Positions 25,914 to 35,171 of a stretch of 64,000 bases of DNA are shown here, piece after piece. Each line of letters opens with the position of its first letter. The first letter of the stretch is position 1. The notes below the pieces were generated by a model. That model was given only the letters and a program-made list of their open reading frames with translations, did no database searches and was not told the origin of the DNA. Origin of the DNA: Clostridia bacterium (lineage in GTDB: Bacteria > Bacillota > Clostridia > Oscillospirales > UBA644); NCBI GenBank assembly GCA_017621705.1, contig JAGASR010000037.1, positions 19,195 through 83,194 of the forward strand. The letters run 5' to 3'. A program made the position numbers and the translations under genes.

Positions 25914-27443
25914 TCATATATTTTTAAGAAGGTCACCCACATCTGAGCTTATATCGAGCAATTTTCTGAAAGATGGGATAAGAGAGTTGTAAAAAGATGA
26001 AAGTTCTTCAGAAGGGACCGTCAGTTTTTCATCATTGACAATAGATTTGATCTTCTCGAAATCGGTCCAGACACCTGCGCCGACAGCGGCAACAGCAGCA
26101 GCACCGAAGCTTCCTGCATCCTGACCGACGCGCGCTGTGGCGATATTCATTTCATAGACATCGGCAAAGATCTGTCTCCAAAGAGGACTTTTCGAGCCGC
26201 CGCCGACAATGAGCATATTTTCACCGACAGTAACGTACTTTTTTAGAACATCGAGGGCGACACGAAGATTTAACGCTATCCCTTCGAGTGTGGCTCTTGC
26301 GATATCGGAGCGAGTGTGCATCAAGTCAAGACCGAAATAACAACCTTTGGCATCGGCGCTCTTATCAAGAGAGCTTCCGCCTGCAAGCGTGGGAATAAAA
26401 AACACCTTATTTGAGCCTGCAGGAGAATTTTCTGCAAGACTGTCAATCTCTTTATAGCTTGGTGCGCCGCCGGCGAGCTCTGCCGAGTAAAAATCGGCGA
26501 AGAATTTATCTCGAACCCATCGCAGACTGTTACCTGCGGAAAAAATAGCGACAGCGGAAACATATTTATCAGGTAAACAATGGGCGAAGACATATGGTCG
26601 GTTTTCAGTATCCACTACGGGTACACGGTCGCAAACGGCAATCCACGCGGAGGTACCGAGACTTGTATAAACATCGCCGTCATCCGTACAACCTGCGCCG
26701 AGAGCCATGCACGCATTGTCAACACCGCCGGCACAAACGAGAGTTTCGCCCGACAGCCCCAATTCCTCGGCGACTTCAGGAAGAATATTGCCGACAATAT
26801 CGGTACTGTTTAAAATATCCGGCAATTTATTTCTATCTATGCCGCTGATATCAATATATTTTTCGTTATATCGATTATCTTTCAGGGAGAACACACCGCA
26901 ACCAGACGCATAGCTTCTGTCCGTTGCGAGTACACCCGTCATTTTATAATTTATGTAGTCTTTTGTGCCGATAAATTTATCGGTATTTTCATAGACCTCG
27001 GGCATGTTGTCTTTATACCAAAGGATCTTAAAAAGGCTGTACAGTTCAGGCGGAAAACCATTGCCTGTCGAGAGATACCACTCGTCTTCCGATGTTTTTT
27101 CAAAGAAAGCTTCTGCCTGAGCTTTTGCTCTTGAGTCATTCCATATAGGAACATATTCGCAAAGCAGTTGACCGTTATAACCTATGGGCAGAGCTCCGAG
27201 GCTGTGTCCCGAAACAGCAAGAGAAACGATTTGATTCGGATCGATCCCCGTTTCGAGAAGAACAGTAGAGGTCGTTGTCTTAACAGCCTCCCACCAAGTA
27301 TCGGGACGTTGTTCTCTGAAACCTTCTTTCGGAAAGCTTGTATCATATGGGAGAAAACTGAAGCCTTTGGAGATACCGTCTTCTCCGAAAATGCTTGTTT
27401 TTATACCACCCGTACCAAGGTCGTATGCTATTACGTATTTCAT
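25914..27443 (-). CDS. FGGY-family carbohydrate kinase
   Basis: A 509-residue kinase with the N-terminal phosphate motif YDLGTGGIKTSIF, the FGGY signatures in the middle (GGVDNACMALGAG, SLGTSAWI) and the C-terminal ATP motif VGGGSKSPLWRQIFADV. It resembles xylulokinase-type enzymes, which phosphorylate ketoses, polyols or related sugars. Here it would phosphorylate the sugar that is then split by the DeoC-type aldolase; if that sugar is 2-deoxyribose it would be an unusual family for the job, since known deoxyribokinases are PfkB proteins. It starts 3 bases after deoC. Confidence 0.88.
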   Translation of the reverse strand: MKYVIAYDLGTGGIKTSIFGEDGISKGFSFLPYDTSFPKEGFREQRPDTWWEAVKTTTSTVLLETGIDPNQIVSLAVSGHSLGALPIGYNGQLLCEYVPIWNDSRAKAQAEAFFEKTSEDEWYLSTGNGFPPELYSLFKILWYKDNMPEVYENTDKFIGTKDYINYKMTGVLATDRSYASGCGVFSLKDNRYNEKYIDISGIDRNKLPDILNSTDIVGNILPEVAEELGLSGETLVCAGGVDNACMALGAGCTDDGDVYTSLGTSAWIAVCDRVPVVDTENRPYVFAHCLPDKYVSAVAIFSAGNSLRWVRDKFFADFYSAELAGGAPSYKEIDSLAENSPAGSNKVFFIPTLAGGSSLDKSADAKGCYFGLDLMHTRSDIARATLEGIALNLRVALDVLKKYVTVGENMLIVGGGSKSPLWRQIFADVYEMNIATARVGQDAGSFGAAAVAAVGAGVWTDFEKIKSIVNDEKLTVPSEELSSFYNSLIPSFRKLLDISSDVGDLLKNI

Positions 27444-27446
27444 GGT

Positions 27447-28145
27447 CTATACCTCAAAATCCCATTCTTTGCCGTATTTTACATACGCCTCTTTCATAAT
27501 TGAGATGGCACTATTAGTACCTATACCGAAACGCGAAGCACCTGCATCGACCATTTCAAGGAGAGTGTCGAGCGTTCTTACACCGCCTGCGGCTTTAATT
27601 TTAGCGGAATCTCCTATTTCGGACTTGATTATCTTTATTGTTTCGACAGTGGTGGGCTTTGATGCCCAGCCTGTACCGGTTTTAACGTACGTAACACCTG
27701 CGCGAACAGCGAGTTCGGAACCGCGTCTGATCTCATCATCCGTAAGATGCGCGATCTCAAGGATACATTTAACGGGCATACCGTTCGCTGTCTGAACAAC
27801 GGAATGGATATCGTTATATACCTCATCGTAAAGACCGCTTTTGAGTGCGCCTACATTGATGACCATGTCGAGTTCGTCAACGCCTGCTGCCATCATTTCT
27901 TTTGCGATTGCAACCTTTACAGAAGTCGTATCTGTTCCAGACGGAAAACCGACAACGCCGCCGACTAAAATATCATTTTCGGTAGAAAGCATATCTACGA
28001 GCCTTTTTGTAAAACTCGGCATTGCAAAAGAACAGATAAATCGGAAATGTTTAGCGACTTCCACCATACGCGTTATCTCGGTGACCGTAGACTCCGCTTT
28101 GACAGAACTGATATCTATCATTCTTGCTATAGAACTAACATCCAT
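27447..28145 (-). CDS. deoC: Deoxyribose-phosphate aldolase family (DeoC)
   Basis: A 232-residue class I aldolase. The Schiff-base Lys is in YVKTGTGW and the second active-site Lys in KIKAAGGVRT, as in DERA; DMVINVGALKSG is the usual strand-3 motif. Known reaction: 2-deoxyribose 5-phosphate to glyceraldehyde 3-phosphate plus acetaldehyde. The ATG at 28145 is chosen because GGAG lies 8 bases upstream. It begins 14 bases after the GH13 gene, so it belongs to the same operon. In this setting it may cleave a related deoxysugar phosphate. Confidence 0.9.
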   Translation of the reverse strand: MDVSSIARMIDISSVKAESTVTEITRMVEVAKHFRFICSFAMPSFTKRLVDMLSTENDILVGGVVGFPSGTDTTSVKVAIAKEMMAAGVDELDMVINVGALKSGLYDEVYNDIHSVVQTANGMPVKCILEIAHLTDDEIRRGSELAVRAGVTYVKTGTGWASKPTTVETIKIIKSEIGDSAKIKAAGGVRTLDTLLEMVDAGASRFGIGTNSAISIMKEAYVKYGKEWDFEV

Positions 28146-28159
28146 TTTTTTAACTCCAT

Positions 28160-30169
28160 TCATTTACTTTTTTTTCGCGGTGTCGTAACTTTCTTCAGAC
28201 ATACAGCAGTTCTGGACGGAAGATATATCTGCAATTTTGCGTTGTTATCGGGATGAACGCTTGAAGTATAAACATAATCTTCGGAAACCCTGTCAAAACC
28301 GCCGTAATTTTCTCTGTCGGTAGAAAATACGACCTGATATTTACCTTTGGTGGGGACTGTCAGCCAGTAATCTTCAAAAGACTTATTGGGATTGAAGTTA
28401 AGTGCAAAAACGTAACCTGCGCATTCATACATAAGGATCTGACAGTTCTGATCGATAAAGAGAGCTTTTGCGGGAGAAGAGAGGATCTTGTTTTCTGTAA
28501 TGAATTTAACCATCTCTTTATTGAATGTCTGGAGATATTTATAGCGAAGTGTCGTATCTTCAACAAGGTGCCACTGGCGGCGACAATAGAAATGACTCCA
28601 ACCATTGCCTTCGCGCGGAAAATCGATCCACTCGGGATGGCCGAATTCGTTGCCCATAAAATTGAGATAACCTTCGCCGCCGAGAGTCATGGTTGCAAGA
28701 GTGATCATTTTATGGAGCGCGATACCGCGGTCGATATCTGCATCGTGTCTGAAAACAGACATATCGGTATACATCTTGCTGTCGCAAAGACGGAAGATAA
28801 TGGTCTTATCACCGACGAGAGCCTGGTCGTGAGACTCGGAATAGCCGATATATTTTTCATGAGGACGTCTGCTTGTAAGTTCACCCCAGATGCGCCACAT
28901 ATCCCAGTTTTCATCTGGACAGTCTTTCAGAAGTTTGATCCAGAGATCGGGCTGTCCCATTGCGAGACGGTAGTCAAAACCTATACCGCCGTCTTTTATG
29001 GGTACGCACATACCGGGCATCGCGGACATATCCTCGGCAACAGTTATTGCCTTGGGATTGACCTGACGGATAAGCTCATTTGCAAGCTGAAGGTAGGTTA
29101 TGGATTCGGTATCCGTATTAAGAGAGAAATATTTGCTGTAATCGGTAAACGCAACCCCGAGACCGTGATCATGATAGATCATGGATGTTACGCCGTCAAA
29201 ACGAAAACCGTCAAAATGGAATTCCGTCATCCAGAATTTGAGGTTGGATAAAAGGAAGTGAAGGACTTCGTTTTTGTTATAATTGAAAAGTTTCGTTCCC
29301 CATGCGGGATGCTCGCCCTTCGGTCCGTCATGGAAGAACTGATAAGTTGTTCCGTCAAACTCGTTGATGCCCTCGGCTGTATTTTTGACGGCATGAGAGT
29401 GAACAACGTCGAGAAGAACATTTATACCCATACCGTGAGCGGCATCGATAAGTTCTTTAAGCTCGTTGGGAGTGCCGAAACGGGAAGAAGCGGCATAGAA
29501 AGAAGAAACTTGATAGCCGAACGAACCGTAATACGGATGCTCCATTATAGCCATGATCTGAATGGTATTGTAACCGAGATCTTTTATGCGCGGCAGGATA
29601 TTTTCACGGAATTCGGAATAAGTTCCGACCGCTTCTTTTTCCTGCGCCATACCGATATGACATTCATAAATGCAGATATCTTTTTTCTTCGGAACGAAAT
29701 CGTTGTTTTTCCATTCGTATGCAGGTTCATCAACTATGCATCCGCACCATTTATGTGTCTGCTTATCCTGAACGACACGGCGAATATAAAGGGGAATACG
29801 TTCAAAGAAACGGCCCGAGTTATTTACTATTGTTTTGACGAGACAGCCATCGTAAAGTCTGTCAGTACCCGGCAAAAAGATCTCAAAGACACCGTTGCCG
29901 ATATTAGTAAGCTGAAGATCGAACCAATGCCAGTCGACCATATCGCCCGTAAGATATACTTCATCTGCGGCAGGCGCCCATTCTCGGTAATACCAGCCGT
30001 CATTGGTTTTATGAAAACCGAAATACTCATGAGCGTTTGCGAAATCAATAAGCTTTCCGGAAGTACCGACAAGCTCCTTTTTCTTGCGCTTATAATTATT
30101 CATACGAAGGTTGATATCATTCTCAAAATTCAACAGAATGGGATCGTATTCAAAAATTTTATACGCCAT
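28160..30169 (-). CDS. GH13 alpha-glucan branching-enzyme-like protein
   Basis: A 669-residue protein: a CBM48-like beta-sandwich at about 45-150 (HEYFGFHKTNDGWYYREWAPAA), then a GH13 barrel with GFRFDGVTSM (nucleophile Asp325), AED (acid/base Glu379) and ESHDQ. The layout and several motifs (IYECHIGM, YHDHG) resemble the eukaryote-like GH13 subfamily 8 branching enzymes that make alpha-1,6 branches in glycogen. Start at 30169 with GAGGAA in front. No other glycogen genes (glgA, glgC, glgP) are here; instead it precedes deoC and the glycyl radical genes, so a role in glucan breakdown or a related reaction is possible. Confidence 0.82.
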   Translation of the reverse strand: MAYKIFEYDPILLNFENDINLRMNNYKRKKKELVGTSGKLIDFANAHEYFGFHKTNDGWYYREWAPAADEVYLTGDMVDWHWFDLQLTNIGNGVFEIFLPGTDRLYDGCLVKTIVNNSGRFFERIPLYIRRVVQDKQTHKWCGCIVDEPAYEWKNNDFVPKKKDICIYECHIGMAQEKEAVGTYSEFRENILPRIKDLGYNTIQIMAIMEHPYYGSFGYQVSSFYAASSRFGTPNELKELIDAAHGMGINVLLDVVHSHAVKNTAEGINEFDGTTYQFFHDGPKGEHPAWGTKLFNYNKNEVLHFLLSNLKFWMTEFHFDGFRFDGVTSMIYHDHGLGVAFTDYSKYFSLNTDTESITYLQLANELIRQVNPKAITVAEDMSAMPGMCVPIKDGGIGFDYRLAMGQPDLWIKLLKDCPDENWDMWRIWGELTSRRPHEKYIGYSESHDQALVGDKTIIFRLCDSKMYTDMSVFRHDADIDRGIALHKMITLATMTLGGEGYLNFMGNEFGHPEWIDFPREGNGWSHFYCRRQWHLVEDTTLRYKYLQTFNKEMVKFITENKILSSPAKALFIDQNCQILMYECAGYVFALNFNPNKSFEDYWLTVPTKGKYQVVFSTDRENYGGFDRVSEDYVYTSSVHPDNNAKLQIYLPSRTAVCLKKVTTPRKKSK

Positions 30170-30213
30170 AAATATTCCTCTTTTCATATAATAATAAAGA
30201 TTTAGTTAACTTA

Positions 30214-31986
30214 TCAGGAAAGGAACGGGATAACTTCTGCAAGAGCCATGAGGTTACTGGTTTCGGACCAGCAGCTTCCGTTAAAGACACCGCCGATGTT
30301 GCGGTAATCTTCCCAGTCGGACATATTGACTCGCTCGTTGATAAAGCCCTGGGGCAGACGGTGTTCTTCAATTACGGAAAGATCTTCCGCATCGCGAAGT
30401 TCGGGATCGGTATTCCAGTCGTAGATCGGTTTTTCATCTGTAGAAAGATACTGACCGATAGTAAGAGCGATGTCTTTGATAAGTTCAAGATAAAGGGGAT
30501 CTTTTGTCCATCTCCAGAGTTTCAATACGCTGTCACCCGAAAGTGTGCAGATACCGGGAGCGGAATGTTTATTCTGAATATTAGCAAAGACTGAGCCGAT
30601 CGTTTTCTTATCGTGTCTGCCGAATTCGCTCTTCGGAGGGAACTTATAGTTATAGCTTACGACCCAGCTGCTGCAGTAGTGAACACATTCTTTTGCGTAT
30701 CTGAGCCATTTTTCGTTACCTGTGACATCATAAAGGGTAACATAACTTTCAAGAAGACCGAAAGCGCTTTCGCTGTCAACGCCCTGAAGAATTTCGCCGG
30801 GGCCGCCGGTAGTGTAGCCTTTGCTTAACGAAGTCTGATAATAATATTCGGCACTTTCTTCCGCAACTCGCAGATATTCGGGATCCCCGAAAAATCTGTA
30901 TGCTTCTGCAAGACCTGCGGGAGCAATAGCGCCGCTCGTCGAACCGCCGACGCAAATATCACCCGTTTCGACATCAACGTGGTGACCGAACTGACCGTAT
31001 TTATTGAAGAGACGGACAAAACCGTTCGCGGTCTTTTTAGTGCCTTCTATGAAAGATTCGGGAATCTCAATATTTCTTTCTTTCATAAGATTGAGGTGTT
31101 TGAAAAGATAAACAAGAATATCAGAAGACTTGCGGATAAGATGCCAGTTATCGGTACCCTCTACCCAGAAACCGTCGCCGTGTTCAACACCGTCGATATC
31201 GATAATACCGGGGAAGAAGCCGCTTTCACGCTGGGATTTAAAGAGATATTCGAGAGTTTTGATCTGTCTTTCCTGTTCAAGCGGGCCGCCGAGCTTCATA
31301 AGAGAATAGCCGCTGAGTGCGCCACCTGTCCAACCGGGCTGCCAGACCTGAAAACGTGTAAGGTCTGTGCCGATCATGTAGAACTGATCTTTTTCGTTCC
31401 AGTTCATGGCGTTGAATTTATCGCGCTGGATCTCAAACTGTTTTTCGGGAGGAAGGACTTCGGGACGTTCACAGTCAAGTCCCATTATTTTACGGTTTTC
31501 AAAGAATACACGGTAAAATTCTGCAAGAGATTCACAAGAAAAATCAAGGATCTTGTAAGGAATCTCCGCAGGTTTATCTTCCCAAGGAGTTTCGTTTTTG
31601 AAAGTATGACACATGCGGTACTCTATTTCTCGTTTTACGGGCCATGTAAGACGGATCTGACCTTTTTCATATGCAAGACCGAGGTTTTCACCTTCTATCT
31701 GCTGAACGGTAAAGACAAGAATACCTCTCTTTTCGGATGCGGAGAAAACACCGATACAGGGAGTTGCGGCATCGCCCGTATTGACTTCGATCTTTCCGCT
31801 TCCGTCTTTTTCAAGACGGGGAACGTCTGTTATGGTAACGGGCATATCTATTTTTGCATCCTCGAGCGTAAACATCGGAGGATAACCGTATTTGCGTACT
31901 TCAAACTGATTGCCTGCATAGCAGCAAGCAGGAATAAAAACATAATTATCCGGATTATAGAAAGCTTCAATTATTTTTATAGCCAT
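30214..31986 (-). CDS. Predicted six-hairpin (alpha/alpha) glycosidase-like protein, unknown family
   Basis: A 590-residue cytosolic protein not assigned to a named family. The first ~170 residues look beta-rich; the rest has the repeated helix pairs and aromatic/Gly motifs of an (alpha/alpha)6 toroid, as in many glycosidases (for example VWQPGWTGGALSGYSLMKLG, GFFPGIIDIDG, WHLIRKSSDILVYLFKHL, SCYWETSN-like ending GSCWSETSNLMALAEV). Start at 31986 follows AAAGGAG. First gene of the eight-gene operon ending with ade, so it may supply the sugar that feeds the glycyl radical pathway. Confidence 0.6.
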   Translation of the reverse strand: MAIKIIEAFYNPDNYVFIPACCYAGNQFEVRKYGYPPMFTLEDAKIDMPVTITDVPRLEKDGSGKIEVNTGDAATPCIGVFSASEKRGILVFTVQQIEGENLGLAYEKGQIRLTWPVKREIEYRMCHTFKNETPWEDKPAEIPYKILDFSCESLAEFYRVFFENRKIMGLDCERPEVLPPEKQFEIQRDKFNAMNWNEKDQFYMIGTDLTRFQVWQPGWTGGALSGYSLMKLGGPLEQERQIKTLEYLFKSQRESGFFPGIIDIDGVEHGDGFWVEGTDNWHLIRKSSDILVYLFKHLNLMKERNIEIPESFIEGTKKTANGFVRLFNKYGQFGHHVDVETGDICVGGSTSGAIAPAGLAEAYRFFGDPEYLRVAEESAEYYYQTSLSKGYTTGGPGEILQGVDSESAFGLLESYVTLYDVTGNEKWLRYAKECVHYCSSWVVSYNYKFPPKSEFGRHDKKTIGSVFANIQNKHSAPGICTLSGDSVLKLWRWTKDPLYLELIKDIALTIGQYLSTDEKPIYDWNTDPELRDAEDLSVIEEHRLPQGFINERVNMSDWEDYRNIGGVFNGSCWSETSNLMALAEVIPFLS

Positions 31987-32026
31987 AAGAATTTCTCCTT
32001 TTGGGGATAATAATACTATTAACATT

Positions 32027-32055
32027 ATTATACAACATTTCAATTATATTTTCAA
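32027..32055 (-). promoter_or_regulatory. Promoter of the glycosidase/deoC/glycyl-radical operon
   Basis: TTGAAA (32050-32055), 17 bases, TATAAT (32027-32032) on the minus strand. No further promoter or terminator was seen down to 19907. Confidence 0.75.
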
Positions 32056-32103
32056 TAGAAAAAGCATAGTTTTGTAAATTTTTTTTTGAAGTAATAATAA
32101 AAG

Positions 32104-32132
32104 AGTCTCCCATTCGGGCAGAATGAGAGACT
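32104..32132 (-). terminator. Terminator of the GH36 gene
   Basis: A 12-position stem with one mismatch (32104-32115 with 32121-32132), followed on the minus strand by CTTTTATTATT. Confidence 0.8.
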
Positions 32133-32138
32133 GTAAAT

Positions 32139-34148
32139 TTATTCAAAGAATACGATGGCTGCATCAGCGGCGTCAAAGGTCACATTAAGCTTTATCTTAT
32201 CGCCTTTTTCGATCTTTACATTGCCAAAAACAGTTATATTATCGGTATTGGGAACAGCCTGCAGGCAATATTCATATGTTCCGGGCATATTGGCAAACAG
32301 AACGACAGCGCCCCTGCCGTTATAAAGTTTTTCATGGACTTCAAACGTAGCGCCCGGCTGACCGAGGACGTACGGATATGCAGACGTTATATCGTCGCGA
32401 ACTCTCTTATAAACGGTAAGAATCTTATCGAAAAGTGCAACTCCTTCTTTTGAGACATTGAAGATGTTTCCCCAGATGCCATTCTGACCGAGAATGAGAG
32501 ATGCGATATTTATCATCTGCGATCTTGCGGGCTCGTTGGGAAGATAATGGGTCATCATAAGAACAGACGGAATCCATTTATCGTAACAGAGAACTTTTCT
32601 GCAGATCCACGAACGTGCAGGTCCCGGATGAACAAAAATATTGCTCCATACATCGCTCGGAATGGGAATATTGTAACAGCTGTAATACGGACCGTTATTC
32701 ATCGCAAAATATTTGCCTGAAGAAAGGAAACCGAGACCGACGTAACGGCAACCTTCCGTTATATCGAAATCGACGATTGCTTCGGGGTGAACCTTGCAGA
32801 CTTTATCGACGACTTTGGACATATATTTGCCGATAAGGAAGCCGTAACAGTCGTGAGATTCCTCTTCGGTTGCCCCCTCCCCTCCGTGGAAATGATCGAG
32901 GCGGTTGCAACCGTACTGACCGATGGCATCCCATTTAAAATAAGTTACACCGAGAGTATCGACAAGTTTTATCAGATGATCGGCAAAAGCTTCCCAATAT
33001 TCGGAAACAAGGCACATCGGATAGCTTGCTTCGGTCTCCCATATTTCCCATGCACGGGGATCTTTGCCGTTGATTTTAGAGAGAGAATTAGGATAATCTT
33101 TAAGAAGTTTACTTGTAACGGCGGCAACAGTCGGGTTGAACCACAGACCGAGCTTCATTCCGTACGATTCGATTTTTTCGCGGATCGCCTTCATGCCGTC
33201 GGGGAATTCCGAGAGATTGACTTCCCAGTCACCTGTTTTCTGGAACCAACCTGTATCGATAACAAAGACGTCAACGCCCATATCATGAGCAATATCGATC
33301 TCTTTTTCGATATGTTCGCTGTTCATCGTTGCAAGATAGGTCGATTTATCATAGAATTTATTGCTTTCCTGAAAGCCCCATGTGTTATAAAAAATATACG
33401 GTTTGCGGCTTTCGGGATTCAATGTGCAATATTTTAACTGAAATTCTCTGTATGAATGCGCAAGATCATCAACTGTTCCTTTAACGGCGCAGATCTGGAA
33501 CCATATAGTTTCATAAGGCTCCTTTTTGACGGAAAGACCGTTCCAGTAATTTCCGCGCAACGCCTTGAGCATAATATTATTATTTTCGCGTTCAAACACA
33601 ACGAATTTATCGGGATACTGAGAACCGTGTTCGTATGCCGTCAAAACAGATACATTCGCTTTCGGACGGTATTCCGCAAGGATCGGGCCCATAAGCTGAG
33701 TCTCGATCTCAAAAGCATTGATCTCCTCAAGCTGATAACCGTGAACGAGATAATCGTAGCCGGAAAAACGGACTTCAGTTTGCTGTGCATCTTCGGAAAT
33801 CGGATATGTCAAATATGTCAGACGTTCTTTTTCGGTCTTCGTCATTTTAAGATCTTTATCGGAAGACAAAATATAACGAAAACGAATGACGGGCGAGCGG
33901 TCGCAAACGCGCAGTTCGATCTTCAATTCAGCACCGCAGGAAAGAGTGCCGATACCTGTAATCTGCATGATATCGTCATTGAGCATTTCACGGGAGACTT
34001 CGCAAAAATCAGACGGAGCATCGGTAAGAACTCCGTTCAACTCAAACTGCGGCCATGAAAAAAGAACGGACGAGCCGTTAACTTCGTAATTTAACGCCGC
34101 CTCTCCGCCAATGGTCAAAGAATAATAATCATTTTTATAGCAAAACAT
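32139..34148 (-). CDS. GH36-family alpha-galactosidase-like hydrolase
   Basis: A 669-residue glycoside hydrolase of clan GH-D. An N-terminal beta-supersandwich (residues 1-250) precedes the barrel, where VFVIDTGWFQKTGDW, LGLWFNP and YFKWD are seen; Asp407 in FKWD is the expected nucleophile, and VDFDITEG (around 459-466) carries the acid/base candidate. Start at 34148 after GAGGAG. No signal peptide, so it should cleave imported alpha-galactosides or related sugars. It has its own promoter and terminator, separate from the operon downstream. Confidence 0.82.
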   Translation of the reverse strand: MFCYKNDYYSLTIGGEAALNYEVNGSSVLFSWPQFELNGVLTDAPSDFCEVSREMLNDDIMQITGIGTLSCGAELKIELRVCDRSPVIRFRYILSSDKDLKMTKTEKERLTYLTYPISEDAQQTEVRFSGYDYLVHGYQLEEINAFEIETQLMGPILAEYRPKANVSVLTAYEHGSQYPDKFVVFERENNNIMLKALRGNYWNGLSVKKEPYETIWFQICAVKGTVDDLAHSYREFQLKYCTLNPESRKPYIFYNTWGFQESNKFYDKSTYLATMNSEHIEKEIDIAHDMGVDVFVIDTGWFQKTGDWEVNLSEFPDGMKAIREKIESYGMKLGLWFNPTVAAVTSKLLKDYPNSLSKINGKDPRAWEIWETEASYPMCLVSEYWEAFADHLIKLVDTLGVTYFKWDAIGQYGCNRLDHFHGGEGATEEESHDCYGFLIGKYMSKVVDKVCKVHPEAIVDFDITEGCRYVGLGFLSSGKYFAMNNGPYYSCYNIPIPSDVWSNIFVHPGPARSWICRKVLCYDKWIPSVLMMTHYLPNEPARSQMINIASLILGQNGIWGNIFNVSKEGVALFDKILTVYKRVRDDITSAYPYVLGQPGATFEVHEKLYNGRGAVVLFANMPGTYEYCLQAVPNTDNITVFGNVKIEKGDKIKLNVTFDAADAAIVFFE

Positions 34149-34189
34149 AAAAAAACTCCTCATCTTTCAGAGAATTATTTATTATGTTT

Positions 34190-34218
34190 ATTATAATATA
34201 AGAAAACGGTGTTGTCAA
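34190..34218 (-). promoter_or_regulatory. Promoter of the GH36 gene
   Basis: Perfect TTGACA (34213-34218), 17 bases, TATAAT (34190-34195) on the minus strand. Confidence 0.85.
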
Positions 34219-34230
34219 GAAGAAAATTAA

Positions 34231-34266
34231 TATAAAAAAGGAAGCCTTGTTAAACAAGACTTCCTT
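34231..34266 (-). terminator. Terminator of tRNA-Arg(ACG)
   Basis: A 14-position stem with one mismatch (34238-34251 with 34253-34266), then six T on the minus strand. Confidence 0.85.
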
Positions 34267-34342
34267 GGCGCGCTGTGAGGGACTCGAACCCCCGACCTAC
34301 TGGTTCGTAGCCAGTCACTCTATCCAGCTGAGCTAACAGCGC
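34266..34342 (-). tRNA. tRNA-Arg (anticodon ACG)
   Basis: A full 77-base cloverleaf with acceptor GCGCTGT/ACAGCGC, TAGCTCAG D-arm start, anticodon stem ACTGG/CCAGT with loop CTACGAA, T-loop TTCGAGT, discriminator G and encoded CCA. Confidence 0.96.
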
Positions 34343-34390
34343 ATTCAATATTAAATTGCTTGTTCAAAACTCTCGTTTCAGAACTCGTAT

Positions 34391-34419
34391 ATTATATCAC
34401 AGATCTTCAGAAAAATCAA
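34391..34419 (-). promoter_or_regulatory. Promoter of tRNA-Arg(ACG)
   Basis: TTGATT (34414-34419), 17 bases, TATAAT (34391-34396) on the minus strand. Confidence 0.7.
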
Positions 34420-34542
34420 GCCCTAAAATTTGTAAATTTATGTAAACTTTTCTGTACTAACATACTTCAAAAAAGTAACGCATATATTTTGGTGTATAAA
34501 CAACGTACCCTATTTTATTCGCATTGCGAAAGGAGAATATCA

Positions 34543-35100
34543 ATGTTTATTTTTTCAACAAAAGTGACGCGCGGAAAACTTCTCACTCTTGCGCTCGTGT
34601 GTGCATGCCTTGCGATCGTAATCATCGCATCTGTTCCCGGCGGAGAAGTTGACACGGCAAAAAAGATCTCGCTCAAGGCAAAAACAAACGAGCAACGGCT
34701 CGAATATCTCGAATCGTTCGGATGGACAGTCGAAAGCGAACCGACGGAAACTTCCGAGATCGTCATTCCGACCCAATTTGATGAAACATACGAAAACTAC
34801 AATACCATGCAGTTATCGCAGGGCTTCGATCTTGTAAGCTATAAAGGAAAGAAAGCGACGAGATATTCGTATACCGTAACAAACTATCCGCAGTCGCAGG
34901 AAGATCCCGTTTATGCAACGCTTATTGTTATTGACGGAAGAATAGTTGCGGGAGATATAGCGTCGACATCTCTCGGCGGATTTATGCATTCGCTCGTTAT
35001 GCCTAAAGATACAGTTTCTGAATTTGAAACGGTTCAGGACGAACTGCTGCCTACCGCAACGGAAATTCTCGACGGTGTTATTTTAAATTCGGGTAAATAA
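34543..35100 (+). CDS. DUF4830 membrane-anchored protein
   Basis: A 185-residue protein with one N-terminal membrane segment (LLTLALVCACLAIVIIA) and an external domain. The pattern RLEYLESFGWTVESEP, IVIPTQFDETYENYN and QGFDLVSYKGKKATRYSY is that of DUF4830, a family of unknown function found in Clostridia. The start at 34543 follows AAAGGAG; the same frame is open further upstream but lacks a ribosome binding site. Isolated gene. A stem (around 35105-35143, inner TCAGTT/AACTGA) follows it without a T-run. Confidence 0.78.
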   Translation: MFIFSTKVTRGKLLTLALVCACLAIVIIASVPGGEVDTAKKISLKAKTNEQRLEYLESFGWTVESEPTETSEIVIPTQFDETYENYNTMQLSQGFDLVSYKGKKATRYSYTVTNYPQSQEDPVYATLIVIDGRIVAGDIASTSLGGFMHSLVMPKDTVSEFETVQDELLPTATEILDGVILNSGK

Positions 35101-35171
35101 TGCATAACGACCGTTATCAGTTCAAAAACTGAAAACGGCCGTCAGCATAACCCAAACACACAACAAACACT

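Noticed and set aside
19936..28145. A bacterial microcompartment-type polyol locus
   Set aside because: No shell proteins, no CoA-acylating aldehyde dehydrogenase and no phosphotransacetylase are present near the glycyl radical enzyme.
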